Position numbers and translations under genes: made by a program. The notes under the pieces are model-generated. The model was not told the DNA's origin, searched no databases, and worked only from the letters and a program-made list of their open reading frames with translations. From assembly GCF_016863275.1 (NCBI RefSeq), contig NZ_BOOO01000039.1:1-64000 (forward strand): a stretch of DNA of 64,000 nt, in the 5' to 3' direction. Shown here one piece after another: positions 35,061-44,072 of this stretch (within the stretch, counting starts at the first letter, position 1; every line of letters begins with the position of its first letter). Source of the stretch: Planotetraspora mira. Its GTDB lineage: Bacteria > Actinomycetota > Actinomycetes > Streptosporangiales > Streptosporangiaceae.

Positions 35061-36554
35061 ATGTCTGCCTCATCCCGCGATCTCCCCTCATCGGATGGGA
35101 TCGCCGGCTTCTCCGCGAACATCAGCGATCGGGGGCTGCATCGTCTCGCGGCCGGCACGCTGCTCGTCGCCTTCCACGGCACCACCGCCCCCGACTGGGT
35201 CCTCCAGGCACTGGAGAACGGGCTCGGAGGCGTCACCCTCTTCGGCTTCAACGTCGCGGACTCCGCACAGCTCGCCGCCCTGACGGGGCAGCTCACAGGC
35301 GCGGGACGCCCGGTCATCTCCCTCGACGAGGAGGGCGGCGACGTCACGCGGCTGGCCTACCACACCGGGAGCCCCTATCCGGGCAACGCGGCTCTCGGCG
35401 CCGTCGACGACGTCGAGCTGACCGAGCGGGTCTACCACTCCATCGCGTCCGAACTGGTCCGCTGCGGGGTGAACCTGGACATGGGACCGGTCGCCGACGT
35501 CAACACCGCCGACGACAACCCGGTGATCGGGACCCGGTCGTTCGGCGCGTCACCCGGCCTCGTGGCGCGGCACACCGTGGCCGCGGTCCGCGGACTCCAG
35601 TCACTCGGGGTGGCCGCCTGCGTCAAGCACTTCCCCGGCCACGGAGCGACCCGGCAGGACTCCCACCTGGAGATCCCGGTCGTCGACGCGTCCCCCGAAC
35701 TGCTGTGGGAGCGCGAGCTCGTGCCGTTCCGCGCGGCGATCGAGGCCGGCACCAAGTCGATCATGACGGCGCACGTCTCGGTCCCCGGCCTCACCGGCGC
35801 CACCCCCGCCACGCTGAGCACGGCGGCGCTGACCGGCCTGCTCCGGCAGGAGATGGCGTACGACGGCGTGGTGATCACCGACGCGCTCGACATGCACGCG
35901 ATCACCAAGAGCGTGGGGCTCGGCGGCGGCGCGGTCCTGTCCCTGCGGGCGGGCTCGGACCTGCTCTGCCTGGGGCCGTTGCCGACGCCCGAGCAGATCC
36001 AGGCGATGCTCGCCGAGATCGTGTCCGCCGTGTCCGAAGGCCGCCTGACCGCCGCCCGGCTGGAAGAGGCCAACGAGCGGGTCGAACGGCTGCGGCACTG
36101 GTTCGCCGCGCCGCGACAGAACACGGGCGAGGGCAACGTCATCGGCCTGGACGCCGCGCGCCGCGCGGTCTCGCTGACCGGGTCGGCGGCGCCCCTGGTC
36201 GACCCGTTCGTGATCGAGGTGGACACCCCGCCGACCATCGCGGTCGGCGACGTGCCGTGGGGGTTCGCCCCCTGGCTGCCGGAGGCGGAGGTCGTCCGGG
36301 TGAAGCCCGAGGAGGCCGACGGCGGAGCACTGCTCGGCCGGGCGGGCGGCCGGTCGCTGGTCATCGTGGTCAAGGACGCCCACCGCCACCCGCGTACCCG
36401 GTCGTTCGTCTCCGACCTGGTCTCCGCGCGCCCCGACGCGATCGTCGTCGAGATGGGCCTGCCGATCTGGCGCCCCGAGGCCTCCGCCTACATCGCGACG
36501 TACGGCGCCGCCCGCCCCAACGCTCAGGCGGCCGCCGAGTTGCTGACCGCCTGA
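35061..36554 (+). CDS. GH3 beta-N-acetylglucosaminidase, NagZ-like
   Basis: A 497-residue cytoplasmic glycosidase (no signal peptide). The NagZ signature KHFPGHGATRQDSH near residue 195 holds the Asp-His acid/base dyad, and the nucleophile region is VITDALDM near residue 278. A C-terminal ~130-residue alpha/beta domain follows. NagZ-type enzymes remove GlcNAc from muropeptides or amino-sugar disaccharides. Its place behind an importer and between two ROK genes supports hydrolysis of the imported sugar. The ATG at 35061 follows AAGGAG; a longer frame upstream is unsupported. Confidence 0.9.
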   Translation: MSASSRDLPSSDGIAGFSANISDRGLHRLAAGTLLVAFHGTTAPDWVLQALENGLGGVTLFGFNVADSAQLAALTGQLTGAGRPVISLDEEGGDVTRLAYHTGSPYPGNAALGAVDDVELTERVYHSIASELVRCGVNLDMGPVADVNTADDNPVIGTRSFGASPGLVARHTVAAVRGLQSLGVAACVKHFPGHGATRQDSHLEIPVVDASPELLWERELVPFRAAIEAGTKSIMTAHVSVPGLTGATPATLSTAALTGLLRQEMAYDGVVITDALDMHAITKSVGLGGGAVLSLRAGSDLLCLGPLPTPEQIQAMLAEIVSAVSEGRLTAARLEEANERVERLRHWFAAPRQNTGEGNVIGLDAARRAVSLTGSAAPLVDPFVIEVDTPPTIAVGDVPWGFAPWLPEAEVVRVKPEEADGGALLGRAGGRSLVIVVKDAHRHPRTRSFVSDLVSARPDAIVVEMGLPIWRPEASAYIATYGAARPNAQAAAELLTA

Positions 36555-36557
36555 ACC

Positions 36558-36599
36558 ACCACTCGCGGCCGCCAGCGGGGGCGGCGCCGCGAGTGGTGC
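36558..36599. terminator. Bidirectional terminator between GH3 and second ROK gene
   Basis: CACCACTCGCGGC (36558-36570) pairs perfectly with GCCGCGAGTGGTG (36587-36599), and the pairing extends inward by CGCC/GGCG. It begins 3 nt after the GH3 stop and serves both converging genes. Confidence 0.8.
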
Positions 36600-36613
36600 A
36601 CCTCTCCGTGGGG

Positions 36614-37792
36614 TCAGGAGGCGAAGATGCCCTCGCGCGCCTGGTCGAGGGCGGCGAGGACGGCGCCGCGCAGAACCGGCTTGCCGCCGACCTCGCTGGT
36701 GACGACCTCGGGGCGGATCGGGCAGATCCGGGCGACGGCCTCCTCCACCCGGGAGGTCAGGCCGGCTCCCCCCGCCTGCCCCACTTCCCCGGCGAGCACC
36801 ACGAGGCCGGGGTCGAGCACCACGCACACCGACGCGACGCCGAGCGCGAGCCGGGAGGCGATCTCGTCGAGCAGCCGGTCGCCCCGGTCGCCCGCCGCCA
36901 CGGCCTGGGTCACGCAGTCGGCGGCGCTCGTCCCCGAGAAGCCGAACTCCCTGGCGAGTTCGGTCACCGCTTCCGCGCTCACCAGCGACTGGAGGCCTCC
37001 CGCGAGGGACGGCAATCGGCCGGGTGTGGCCTTGACGTCCTCGGCCAGCGGCACGCCGGGCACGGGGAGGTATCCGATCTCACCGGCGCTCCCGGAACGG
37101 CCGCGGTGCAGCCGTCCGCCGAGCACCACCGCGAGACCGATGCCCCGGCCCACCCACACGAGCACGAAGTCGTCGACCTCCTGAGCGGCCCCCCTGGCCC
37201 GCTCGGCGATCGCGGCGAGGTTCACGTCGTTCTCGATCGTGAGCTCCCGGCGCAGGTCCCTGGCCAGCGCCTCGTGGATTCCCTCGTGCCAGTGCGGCAG
37301 GTCGAAGGAGAAGCGCACGTCACCGGTGCGCGGGTCCACGACCCCCGGGGCGCCGATCACGACGCCGCGCAGGCGCGACAGCGCCACCTTGGCCGAACGG
37401 CACGCCTTGACCACCGCGTTGTGCACGACCGACACGGGATCGTCCTGCCCGCTCGGCGACGCGGTGACCTCGGCGACGATGTCGCCGTTGATGTCCGCGA
37501 TCGCGGCGGTGACCGAGTCGGGGCCGACCTCGAGACCCGCGACGTAGGCACATGACGGGATGACGCCGTAGAGCGCCGCGTTCGGCCCGCGGTTGCCCGC
37601 CTGCTCCCCGACGACCTCCACCAGACCGCGCTCCTCGAGACGGGCCAGCGTCTGGGAGGCGGTGACCTTCGAGAGCCCGGTCAGCTCGCCGATCTGGCCG
37701 CGCGTCAGCGGCCCCGAGGCGAGCAACAACTCCAGTGCGGCCCGGTCGTTTATCTCCCGGAGCAGCCTGGGCACGCCAGGACGTCGCTCCAT
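36614..37792 (-). CDS. ROK-family transcriptional repressor (second paralog)
   Basis: A 392-residue regulator that aligns with the 30387 gene along its whole length: HTH TRGQIGELTGLSKVTASQTLARLEERGLV, then IENDVNLAAIAERARG and GRLHRGRSGSAGEIGYLPV. It also lacks the ROK zinc-cysteine motif. The two genes bracket the importer and GH3 genes, which suggests duplication and divergence of effector specificity. Its promoter carries the shared operator. Confidence 0.92.
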   Translation of the reverse strand: MERRPGVPRLLREINDRAALELLLASGPLTRGQIGELTGLSKVTASQTLARLEERGLVEVVGEQAGNRGPNAALYGVIPSCAYVAGLEVGPDSVTAAIADINGDIVAEVTASPSGQDDPVSVVHNAVVKACRSAKVALSRLRGVVIGAPGVVDPRTGDVRFSFDLPHWHEGIHEALARDLRRELTIENDVNLAAIAERARGAAQEVDDFVLVWVGRGIGLAVVLGGRLHRGRSGSAGEIGYLPVPGVPLAEDVKATPGRLPSLAGGLQSLVSAEAVTELAREFGFSGTSAADCVTQAVAAGDRGDRLLDEIASRLALGVASVCVVLDPGLVVLAGEVGQAGGAGLTSRVEEAVARICPIRPEVVTSEVGGKPVLRGAVLAALDQAREGIFAS

Positions 37793-37851
37793 GCTCCTGC
37801 TTTCTATCGTCGCCCCCGTGGAACCGGCGCCGTCCGCGCCCGCAAATCGTC

Positions 37852-37876
37852 AACAAAGTTTCCTGCAAGCTTAGCG
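37852..37876 (-). promoter_or_regulatory. ROK operator upstream of the second ROK gene
   Basis: The block begins AACAAAGTTTCCT (on the other strand AGGAAACTTTGTT) and ends CTTAGCG. It matches the 31596-31620 operator at about 19 of 25 positions in the same orientation to its ROK gene. It lies 60-84 nt upstream of the ATG at 37792. Cross-regulation between the two paralogs is probable. Confidence 0.7.
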
Positions 37877-37971
37877 AGCCGACAAGGCCGTGCACCGCTC
37901 CAGGGACGCCGTTCCCGTCGCGCCCCGCCCGTACGGCACCCGCCCGCGGGCGTGCCACCCCGGAGGCGGGC

Positions 37972-39453
37972 TCACGGGGGCGCGTTCCCGCGATCGGCCT
38001 CGATCGCGCGGACCTCGTCGATGTCGTCCAGCCGTCGCATCCCCTGCACGCTGCGCGCCATGCGCGGGTTGGCGGCCAGGCGTTCCTCGTTGCGCGCGAT
38101 GAACGACCAGTAACCGGTGGTGAAGGGACACGCGTCGGCCCCTGTCCGCCGATCGGGCCGGTACCGGCAGCCGTGGCAGAAGTCGCTCATCCGGTTGATG
38201 TACGCCCCTCCGGAGGCGTAGGGCTTGGTCGCGAGCACGCCGCCGTCGGCGTGCTGGGACATGCCGACGACGTTGGGCGTCATCACCCAGTCGTAGCCGT
38301 CGACGAAACACCGGTGGAACCAGTCCGTGAGCCGCCCCGGCTCGAACGCGCGCTGAAGGGCGTAGTTGCCGAGCACCATCAGCCGGACGATGTGGTGGGC
38401 GAATCCGTGGTCGCGGACCTGGCCGAGCGCCCACGACAGGCAGCGCGCCTCCACCGCGTCCGCATCGAGTTCGGCGAACCACTCGGGCAGCGGAGTGCGG
38501 GCGGACAGACGATTCTCCTGCCGGTAGCCGGGCCCGAGATGCCAGTAGAGGTGCCAGACATAGTCCCGCCACCCGATGACCTGCCGGATGTAGCCCTCCG
38601 CGCTCCGCAGCGGCACCCGGCCCTCTCTGTAGGCCGCCTCGGCCTCCCGCACGCAGTCCAGGGGATCGAGCAGGCCCAGGTTGAGCGCGGGCGACAGCAG
38701 GCTGTGGGCCATCACCGGATCGGCCGACGACATGGCGTCCTGGTAGGGGCCGAAGCACGGCAGACGGCGGGCGACGAAGCAGGCCAGCGCGTCGGCGGCC
38801 TCGGCCCGGGTCGCGGGGAAGGCGCGCGGGCCGTCCCTGCCGACGAAGGCGACCACGCCGTCGCGTTCCCAGCGGTCGAGATCCCGCCGCACCTGCTCGT
38901 CGATCTCGTCCTCCACAGGGCGCCACGGCCCCGGCACGCCGAGGCCGCCACGCGGCGGCGGTTCCCGGTTGTCCGCGTCGAAGTTCCATCGGCCGCCGGC
39001 GGGCTCATCACCGTCCATGAGCACCCCCAGACGGCGCCGGGCGTCGCGGTAGAAGTCCTCCATGAGCATCCTGCGGTCACCGCGTCCTTCGGCCCAGGCC
39101 GCGAATTCCTCCCGCGTCGTGGTGAAGCCGCGGGCCGGCAACACGGTCACCTTCGCCCGTCCGGAGACGAAGGCCGCCGCCGCGTGGCTGGTCGGATGGC
39201 ACACGGTGAGCGGCTCCGCGACCGCGTCGAGGGCCTCGCCGTACGTGCCGGTCCTGATGAAGATCACCTGGTCTCCGAGCTCCGCCGCCCGGTGGCGCAG
39301 GGCCGACAGGACCAGGTGGGCCTTCTGCCGGTGGAAGCGCCTTCTCTCCAGCACCGAACGGGCCTCCACCAGCAGCACCGGCTGGTCGCCCTCGTCCAGG
39401 AAGTGGTCCCCGAGCTGGTCGGCGAACAACCACCGCCTGTGTTCGTTCCCCAT
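37972..39453 (-). CDS. Fe-S bacterial cryptochrome/photolyase (PhrB-like)
   Basis: A 493-residue protein of the photolyase-related family that contains a [4Fe-4S] cluster. The N-terminal Rossmann domain begins RWLFADQLGDHF. The FAD-binding helical domain includes GYIRQVIGWRDYVWHLYW (about 290), YDWVMTPNVVGMSQHADGG (about 405) and AYINRMSDFCHGC (about 435). Cysteines in FCHGC and DACPF plus one upstream fit the cluster ligands known for PhrB. It should repair (6-4) photoproducts in light. It is a single gene, upstream of the second ROK gene on the same strand. Confidence 0.92.
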   Translation of the reverse strand: MGNEHRRWLFADQLGDHFLDEGDQPVLLVEARSVLERRRFHRQKAHLVLSALRHRAAELGDQVIFIRTGTYGEALDAVAEPLTVCHPTSHAAAAFVSGRAKVTVLPARGFTTTREEFAAWAEGRGDRRMLMEDFYRDARRRLGVLMDGDEPAGGRWNFDADNREPPPRGGLGVPGPWRPVEDEIDEQVRRDLDRWERDGVVAFVGRDGPRAFPATRAEAADALACFVARRLPCFGPYQDAMSSADPVMAHSLLSPALNLGLLDPLDCVREAEAAYREGRVPLRSAEGYIRQVIGWRDYVWHLYWHLGPGYRQENRLSARTPLPEWFAELDADAVEARCLSWALGQVRDHGFAHHIVRLMVLGNYALQRAFEPGRLTDWFHRCFVDGYDWVMTPNVVGMSQHADGGVLATKPYASGGAYINRMSDFCHGCRYRPDRRTGADACPFTTGYWSFIARNEERLAANPRMARSVQGMRRLDDIDEVRAIEADRGNAPP

Positions 39454-39534
39454 ACTTCATGCTAGGCGGGCCCGATGACGATCTCCGGGGCCGCCAGTTG
39501 CGAGGTTGCCGTCTAACCAATGCCAACCAGGCGG

Positions 39535-39540
39535 GATAAT
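39535..39540 (+). promoter_or_regulatory. -10 element suggesting a leaderless Rrf2 transcript
   Basis: GATAAT at 39535-39540 is a near-consensus -10. Transcription would start about 7 nt later, at the ATG itself (39548). No ribosome binding site precedes the ATG. A matching -35 is not obvious, so activation or a weak promoter is possible. Confidence 0.5.
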
Positions 39541-39547
39541 CGACTAC

Positions 39548-40012
39548 ATGCGACTTTCTGCCCGTGTCGACTACGCCCTCCGTGCCGCCGCCGAGCTCGC
39601 CGCCGCGGGCGAGGGCCCCACAACGGTGGGCGAGCTGGCCAAGGGGCAGGAAATGCCCCCCAAATACTTGGAGAACATCCTCCTCCAGATGCGCCGTGCC
39701 GGGCTGGTCCGCGGCCAGCGCGGCCCCGAGGGCGGTTACGTGCTGGCCCGGCCGGCCAGCCAGATCTCGCTCGCGGACGTGATCCGCGCCGTTGACGGTC
39801 CGCTTGCCAACGTCAGGGGTGAGCGGCCCGAGCACGTGGGCTACCTGGGCGCGGCCCAGGCGCTGCAGCAGGTGTGGATCGCGTTGCGGGCCAGCGAGCG
39901 GGCCATCCTGGAGGAGGTCACACTCGAGCAGATCGCCAAGGGTGAGCTGCCCGCGCGCGTGACCGAGCTCTCCTCCGACCCGTCGGCGTGGAACTCGCAC
40001 ACTCCGGTCTGA
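39548..40012 (+). CDS. Rrf2-family transcriptional regulator without cysteines
   Basis: A 154-residue Rrf2 winged-helix regulator (MRLSARVDYALRAAAELA; VGELAKGQEMPPKYLENILLQMRRAGLVRGQRGPEGGYVLARP; SLADVIRAVDGPL). Family members such as IscR, NsrR and RsrR use cysteines to hold an Fe-S cluster, but this protein has no cysteine at all. It must therefore respond to something else, as CymR does. The start at 39548 fits the family N-terminus. The gene is divergent from the photolyase. Confidence 0.92.
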   Translation: MRLSARVDYALRAAAELAAAGEGPTTVGELAKGQEMPPKYLENILLQMRRAGLVRGQRGPEGGYVLARPASQISLADVIRAVDGPLANVRGERPEHVGYLGAAQALQQVWIALRASERAILEEVTLEQIAKGELPARVTELSSDPSAWNSHTPV

Positions 40013-40079
40013 GCGCCGGCTTGGACGCCGGGATCTTTCCGAGTACGTGGCGCGGCGACGCGCCGGAGAGACGATCCGC

Positions 40080-40865
40080 ATGCCCGAAGGTGACGCCGTC
40101 CACCGGACCGCGAAGCGGCTCAGGGAGGCCCTCGACGGCCGGGTGCTGACCCGGTCGGACTTCAGGGTCCCCCGTCACGCCACCGCCGACCTGCGGGGCC
40201 GCGCCGTCGTCACGACCATCTCGTACGGCAAGCACCTGCTCACGCGGGTCCAGGGCGGCGTCACCGTCCACACCCATCTGCGGATGGACGGCAGTTGGCG
40301 GGTGGTCGCGACGGGGCGTCCCGCGCCGCGAGGCGACGTCGTCCGGCTCATCCTGGCCAACGCGGAATGGACGGCCCTGGGCGTCAGGCTGGGAATGGTC
40401 GACCTGGTTCCCACGGATCGGGAGGATCGTGTCATCGGCCATCTGGGGCCGGATCTGCTCGGCCCGGGCTGGGACGCGGCAGTGGCGGCGTCGAACCTGC
40501 TCGGGGACCCGCGGCGCACGATCGGGGAGGCACTCCTGGATCAACGCCACCTGGCGGGGATCGGCACGATCTGGCGGGCCGAGACGCTCTTCGCCGCGCG
40601 TCTGTCGCCGTGGCGGACGGTGGAGTCGATTCCACCCGATGAACTGCACTCGCTGGTGACGCTCGCGCACCGGCTCATGGACGCGAGCAAGGACGCGCCG
40701 CTACCGGTCACGACGGGCGATCTCCGGCCCGGGCGCTCACTCTTCGTGTACGGCAGGGCCCGCCGCCCCTGCCGTCTCTGCGGGAACCCGGTCAGCAGCG
40801 GACAGATGGGGGAACAGCCATACGAACGGTTGATCTTCTGGTGCCACGTGTGCCAGCCCGGCTAG
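40080..40865 (+). CDS. Fpg/Nei-family DNA glycosylase (endonuclease VIII type)
   Basis: A 261-residue base-excision repair enzyme. After Met removal the N-terminus is Pro-Glu ([14 protein letters not shown]), which supplies the Schiff-base proline and catalytic Glu. The H2TH helix region includes [15 protein letters not shown] (about 155-170). The C-terminal zinc finger has CRLCGNPV and CHVCQ. It removes oxidised pyrimidines. Its stop shares the four bases CTAG with the stop of the convergent clgR-type gene. Confidence 0.93.
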   Translation: MPEGDAVHRTAKRLREALDGRVLTRSDFRVPRHATADLRGRAVVTTISYGKHLLTRVQGGVTVHTHLRMDGSWRVVATGRPAPRGDVVRLILANAEWTALGVRLGMVDLVPTDREDRVIGHLGPDLLGPGWDAAVAASNLLGDPRRTIGEALLDQRHLAGIGTIWRAETLFAARLSPWRTVESIPPDELHSLVTLAHRLMDASKDAPLPVTTGDLRPGRSLFVYGRARRPCRLCGNPVSSGQMGEQPYERLIFWCHVCQPG

Positions 40866-41227
40866 GCGGCGACCATGTCCTTCACTTCCGGGAAACCGTC
40901 GAAACCCGAGTCCGAGATGGCACCCGGCACGGTCTCCGCAACGGGAAGCCGCTCGTGCTCCGGCACATCGGCCATCACCGGGGCGGCCTGCAGTTCGGCG
41001 AGCGCGAACTGGTCGGACACCTCACGCAACACCTGAGAAAGCGGCACACCGAGGGCGCCGCAGATCGAGGCGAGCAGCTCCGACGAGGCTTCCTTCTGGC
41101 CGCGCTCGACCTCGGACAGGTAGCCGAGCGAGACGCGCGCGAGAGTGGAGACCTCGCGAAGGGTGCGATTCTGCCGCACCCTCAGCCGCCGCAGCACGTC
41201 ACCGAGCAGCTGACGCAGCAGGACCAT
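40862..41227 (-). CDS. clgR: ClgR-type HTH transcriptional regulator
   Basis: A 121-residue single-HTH regulator: [67 protein letters not shown]. This matches ClgR, which activates clp protease and other genes in actinobacteria. Streptomyces ClgR is degraded via a C-terminal Ala-Ala, and this protein also ends MVAA. AGGGAG precedes the ATG at 41227. A longer frame upstream is not supported. It follows cinA, as usual, after a 253-nt gap that should hold its own promoter. Confidence 0.92.
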   Translation of the reverse strand: MVLLRQLLGDVLRRLRVRQNRTLREVSTLARVSLGYLSEVERGQKEASSELLASICGALGVPLSQVLREVSDQFALAELQAAPVMADVPEHERLPVAETVPGAISDSGFDGFPEVKDMVAA

Positions 41228-41480
41228 CTGTCGCTCCCTCCCCAGCGGGGGCGCCTTGACGACGCCTCGCGCGGTGGGCTCATGTCGCCCGTTCTTCGAA
41301 CGCCCTTCGTACATGCTCCTCGCCGTCATCATCGATTCGCTCGGCCCCTTCGCCGGACGCGTGCCTGACTTGCTCCTCGCCGATGGCTCACGGACCTCAC
41401 TCACACATCCACCGTACCTGTAGAGGGCAACACCGCGGCAGACCGTGGTGAGCATGTTCGCTGGTGACGTAACGCGGTAA

Positions 41481-41975
41481 TCACCCAGAATGTTCCCCCT
41501 TATTTGCCTCCAGCACACCTGCGAGCAGGCCCAAAGCCTCCCGACATGTCCCAGTTCGTATCGCCTCGCGGTCCCCGTCAAGGAGCAGATCCCGGTGCCA
41601 GACGCGGTCCCCGGGACCCCGCAGAGCGATGTGGACCGTGCCCACCGGCCGGCCGTCCTGAGGGTCGGGTCCCGCCACTCCGGTCACCGCGAGCCCGTAG
41701 TCGGATCTTGTGAGGTTGCGCACTCCGGCCGCCATCGCCGCGGCGACGTCCGGGTGGACCGCGCCTTCTCGTTCGAGCAGATCCGAGGGCACACCGAGTA
41801 ACTCGGCCTTGAGTTCGGTCGCGTAGGCGATCACGCCCCCGCGGAACGCGGCCGACGCCCCCGCCGTGCCGGTCAGGGTCGCGCCGATGAGCCCGCCCGT
41901 CAGGGACTCGGCCACGGAGATCGTGGCGTTGCGCCGGACCAGCGACGCGAGGATCCGCGCGGCGTCGGCCGTCAT
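41481..41975 (-). CDS. cinA: CinA C-terminal domain protein (nicotinamide-nucleotide amidase type)
   Basis: A 164-residue stand-alone CinA C-terminal domain ([67 protein letters not shown]). The PncC-type enzyme deamidates NMN to NaMN in pyridine-nucleotide recycling. The N-terminal COG1058 domain of full-length CinA is absent, as in other actinobacteria. It overlaps pgsA by ATGA. Confidence 0.93.
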   Translation of the reverse strand: MTADAARILASLVRRNATISVAESLTGGLIGATLTGTAGASAAFRGGVIAYATELKAELLGVPSDLLEREGAVHPDVAAAMAAGVRNLTRSDYGLAVTGVAGPDPQDGRPVGTVHIALRGPGDRVWHRDLLLDGDREAIRTGTCREALGLLAGVLEANKGEHSG

Positions 41976-42631
41976 TCGGACCGCGCCGCCTTGGCCACCC
42001 GCCTGAGCCGGACCGCACGGAACACGTAGTCGGCGCCGGTCCCGATGGTCACGACCAGGGCCAGCCCGAGGACGGCCCACCGGAGCAGGTCCGGGACGCC
42101 GGGGAGGATGTACAGGCCGATGGCGACGATCTGCAGGACGGTCTTGACCTTGCCGCCGTAGCTCGCCGGGATGACGCCGTGCCGGATCACCAGGAAGCGC
42201 AGGAGGGTGACGCCGGCCTCTCTGGCGATGACGACGATGGTCACCCACCAGGGGATCTCACCGAGGATCGACAGGCTGACGAGCGCAGAGCCGATCAGCG
42301 CCTTGTCCGCGATCGGGTCGGCGATCTTGCCGAAGTCGGTGATCAGGGCGTACTTCCTGGCGAGCCAGCCGTCGAGCTGATCGGTGACGGAGGCGACGAT
42401 GAAGACGGCCAGGGCGGCGATCCGCCACCCGGACCCCTCGAAGAACAGGAAGACCGTGAAGACGGGGACGATCGCCAGCCGGGCGATGGTCAGCACGTTG
42501 GCGATGTTCCACGTGCTGACGCGCCGGATCAGCGGCTCGGCGGAGGCTTCCGCCACGGAGGGGGGCTGAGCCGCCGGCGCGGCTTCCGGCGGGCTCGGAA
42601 CGCCGGAGGGGGGCTCTATTCGCTCCGTCAT
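41972..42631 (-). CDS. pgsA: CDP-diacylglycerol-glycerol-3-phosphate 3-phosphatidyltransferase
   Basis: A 219-residue membrane enzyme of phosphatidylglycerol synthesis. The CDP-alcohol phosphotransferase signature is [27 protein letters not shown], split here as DxxDGxxAR then GxxxDxxxD, near residue 85. About 35 N-terminal residues rich in Pro/Ala precede the first helix. It overlaps rimO and cinA as ATGA on either side. Confidence 0.95.
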   Translation of the reverse strand: MTERIEPPSGVPSPPEAAPAAQPPSVAEASAEPLIRRVSTWNIANVLTIARLAIVPVFTVFLFFEGSGWRIAALAVFIVASVTDQLDGWLARKYALITDFGKIADPIADKALIGSALVSLSILGEIPWWVTIVVIAREAGVTLLRFLVIRHGVIPASYGGKVKTVLQIVAIGLYILPGVPDLLRWAVLGLALVVTIGTGADYVFRAVRLRRVAKAARSE

Positions 42632-44043
42632 GCGCCTGCCTTGATGCGGGCGATCAGGTCAACCCCCTCCGAATCGACGACGACCGCCTGGACGATCTGA
42701 CCGGGGACAAGGCCGATGCCCTGAACGGTGACCGATCCATCCACCTCGGGCCCCTGGTGGGCCGCACGGCCCTCGTAGCCGCCGTCTCCCAGGTCCTCCT
42801 CTATGAGGACCTCAAGCTCGGTTCCGATGCGCTCCTCGGCCCGCTGAGCGGTCAGCTCCTCGGCGAGCTCGCTCAGCGCGGCGACCCGCTCGTCGACCAC
42901 GTCCTGGTCGAGCTTGTCGTCGAAGGAGAACGCCTCGGTGCCCTCCTCGTCGGAGTAGCCGAAGACGCCGATCACGTCGAGCCGCGCCTCTTCGAGGAAC
43001 GCGGTCAGCTCGTCGAACTGCTCCTGGGTCTCCCCGGGGAAGCCGACGATGAAGTTGGACCGCACACCCGCCTCCGGCGCCAGTTCGCGGACGCGCTCCA
43101 GCAGGTCGAGGAAGCGCCGCGGGTCGCCGAACCGCCGCATGCGCCGCAACACCGGCCCGCTCGCGTGCTGGAAGGACAGGTCGAAGTACGGCGCGACGCC
43201 CTCGGTCGAGGCGATGATCTCCAGGAGGCCGGGGCGCAGCTCGGCGGGCTGCAGGTAGCTGACCCTGACGCGCTCGATCCCCTTGGTCCCGGCGAGCTGG
43301 GGCAGCAGCTTCTCCAGCGCCCGCAGGTCGCCCAGATCCTTGCCGTAGGACGTCGAGTTCTCGCTGACGAGCACGAGCTCCCGCACTCCCTCGCCTGCCA
43401 GCCACTCGGCCTCGGCCAGCAGGTCCTCAGGCCTGCGGGACACGTAGGAGCCGCGGAACGCCGGGATCGCGCAGAACGTGCACCGGCGGTCGCACCCCGA
43501 CGCGAGCTTCAGCGCGGCGACCGGTCCCCCGGTCAGCCGCTTCCTGAGCATCCTCGGCCCGCTCGCGGGCGCCAGACCCTCAGGAAGGGCGTCCGGGATC
43601 GCGCCGTGCCCGGGGATGTGCGCGTGCGCGGCGGAGCGGTCCACGGGACTGATCGGCAGCAACGTCCGCCGGTCGCGCGGCGAGTGCGGCGTCAGCGCCC
43701 TGCCCTCGAGGACGTCGTCGAGACGCGCCCCGATGTCGGCGTAGTCGTCGAAGGAGATCACGGCGGCCTCTGGCAGAGCGCCGGCGAGTTGCTCGCCGTA
43801 CCGCTCGGCCATGCAGCCCGCCGCCACCACCTTCGCGCCCGAGTCGGACGCGGCGAGCAGGGTGTCGATGGAGTCCTTCTTCGCCGAGTCGATGAAGCCG
43901 CACGTGTTGACGACGATGACGTCCGGATCGTCGTCGTGCATCTGCCAGCCGGCAGCCTCAAGCCGGGCCGCGAGCTCCTCAGAGTCGACCTCGTTGCGTG
44001 CGCAACCCAATGTGACCAGCGATACGGTTCGGCGAGAAGACAT
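42628..44043 (-). CDS. rimO: Ribosomal protein S12 methylthiotransferase RimO
   Basis: A 471-residue radical-SAM enzyme that methylthiolates an Asp of ribosomal protein S12. The N-terminal MTTase domain ([28 protein letters not shown]) is followed by the radical-SAM cluster motif CDRRCTFC near residue 185 and a C-terminal TRAM domain (about 400-470). It heads a tightly coupled rimO-pgsA-cinA operon. Confidence 0.96.
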   Translation of the reverse strand: MSSRRTVSLVTLGCARNEVDSEELAARLEAAGWQMHDDDPDVIVVNTCGFIDSAKKDSIDTLLAASDSGAKVVAAGCMAERYGEQLAGALPEAAVISFDDYADIGARLDDVLEGRALTPHSPRDRRTLLPISPVDRSAAHAHIPGHGAIPDALPEGLAPASGPRMLRKRLTGGPVAALKLASGCDRRCTFCAIPAFRGSYVSRRPEDLLAEAEWLAGEGVRELVLVSENSTSYGKDLGDLRALEKLLPQLAGTKGIERVRVSYLQPAELRPGLLEIIASTEGVAPYFDLSFQHASGPVLRRMRRFGDPRRFLDLLERVRELAPEAGVRSNFIVGFPGETQEQFDELTAFLEEARLDVIGVFGYSDEEGTEAFSFDDKLDQDVVDERVAALSELAEELTAQRAEERIGTELEVLIEEDLGDGGYEGRAAHQGPEVDGSVTVQGIGLVPGQIVQAVVVDSEGVDLIARIKAGA

Positions 44044-44072
44044 GATGAACCTACGGTATCGGGAGTAGGCCC

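Noticed and set aside
41440-41470. ClgR autoregulatory site (GTTCGC...GCGAAC) upstream of clgR
   Set aside because: GTTCGCTGGTGACGTAAC keeps only the outer GTT/AAC symmetry, so the match is too weak to annotate.
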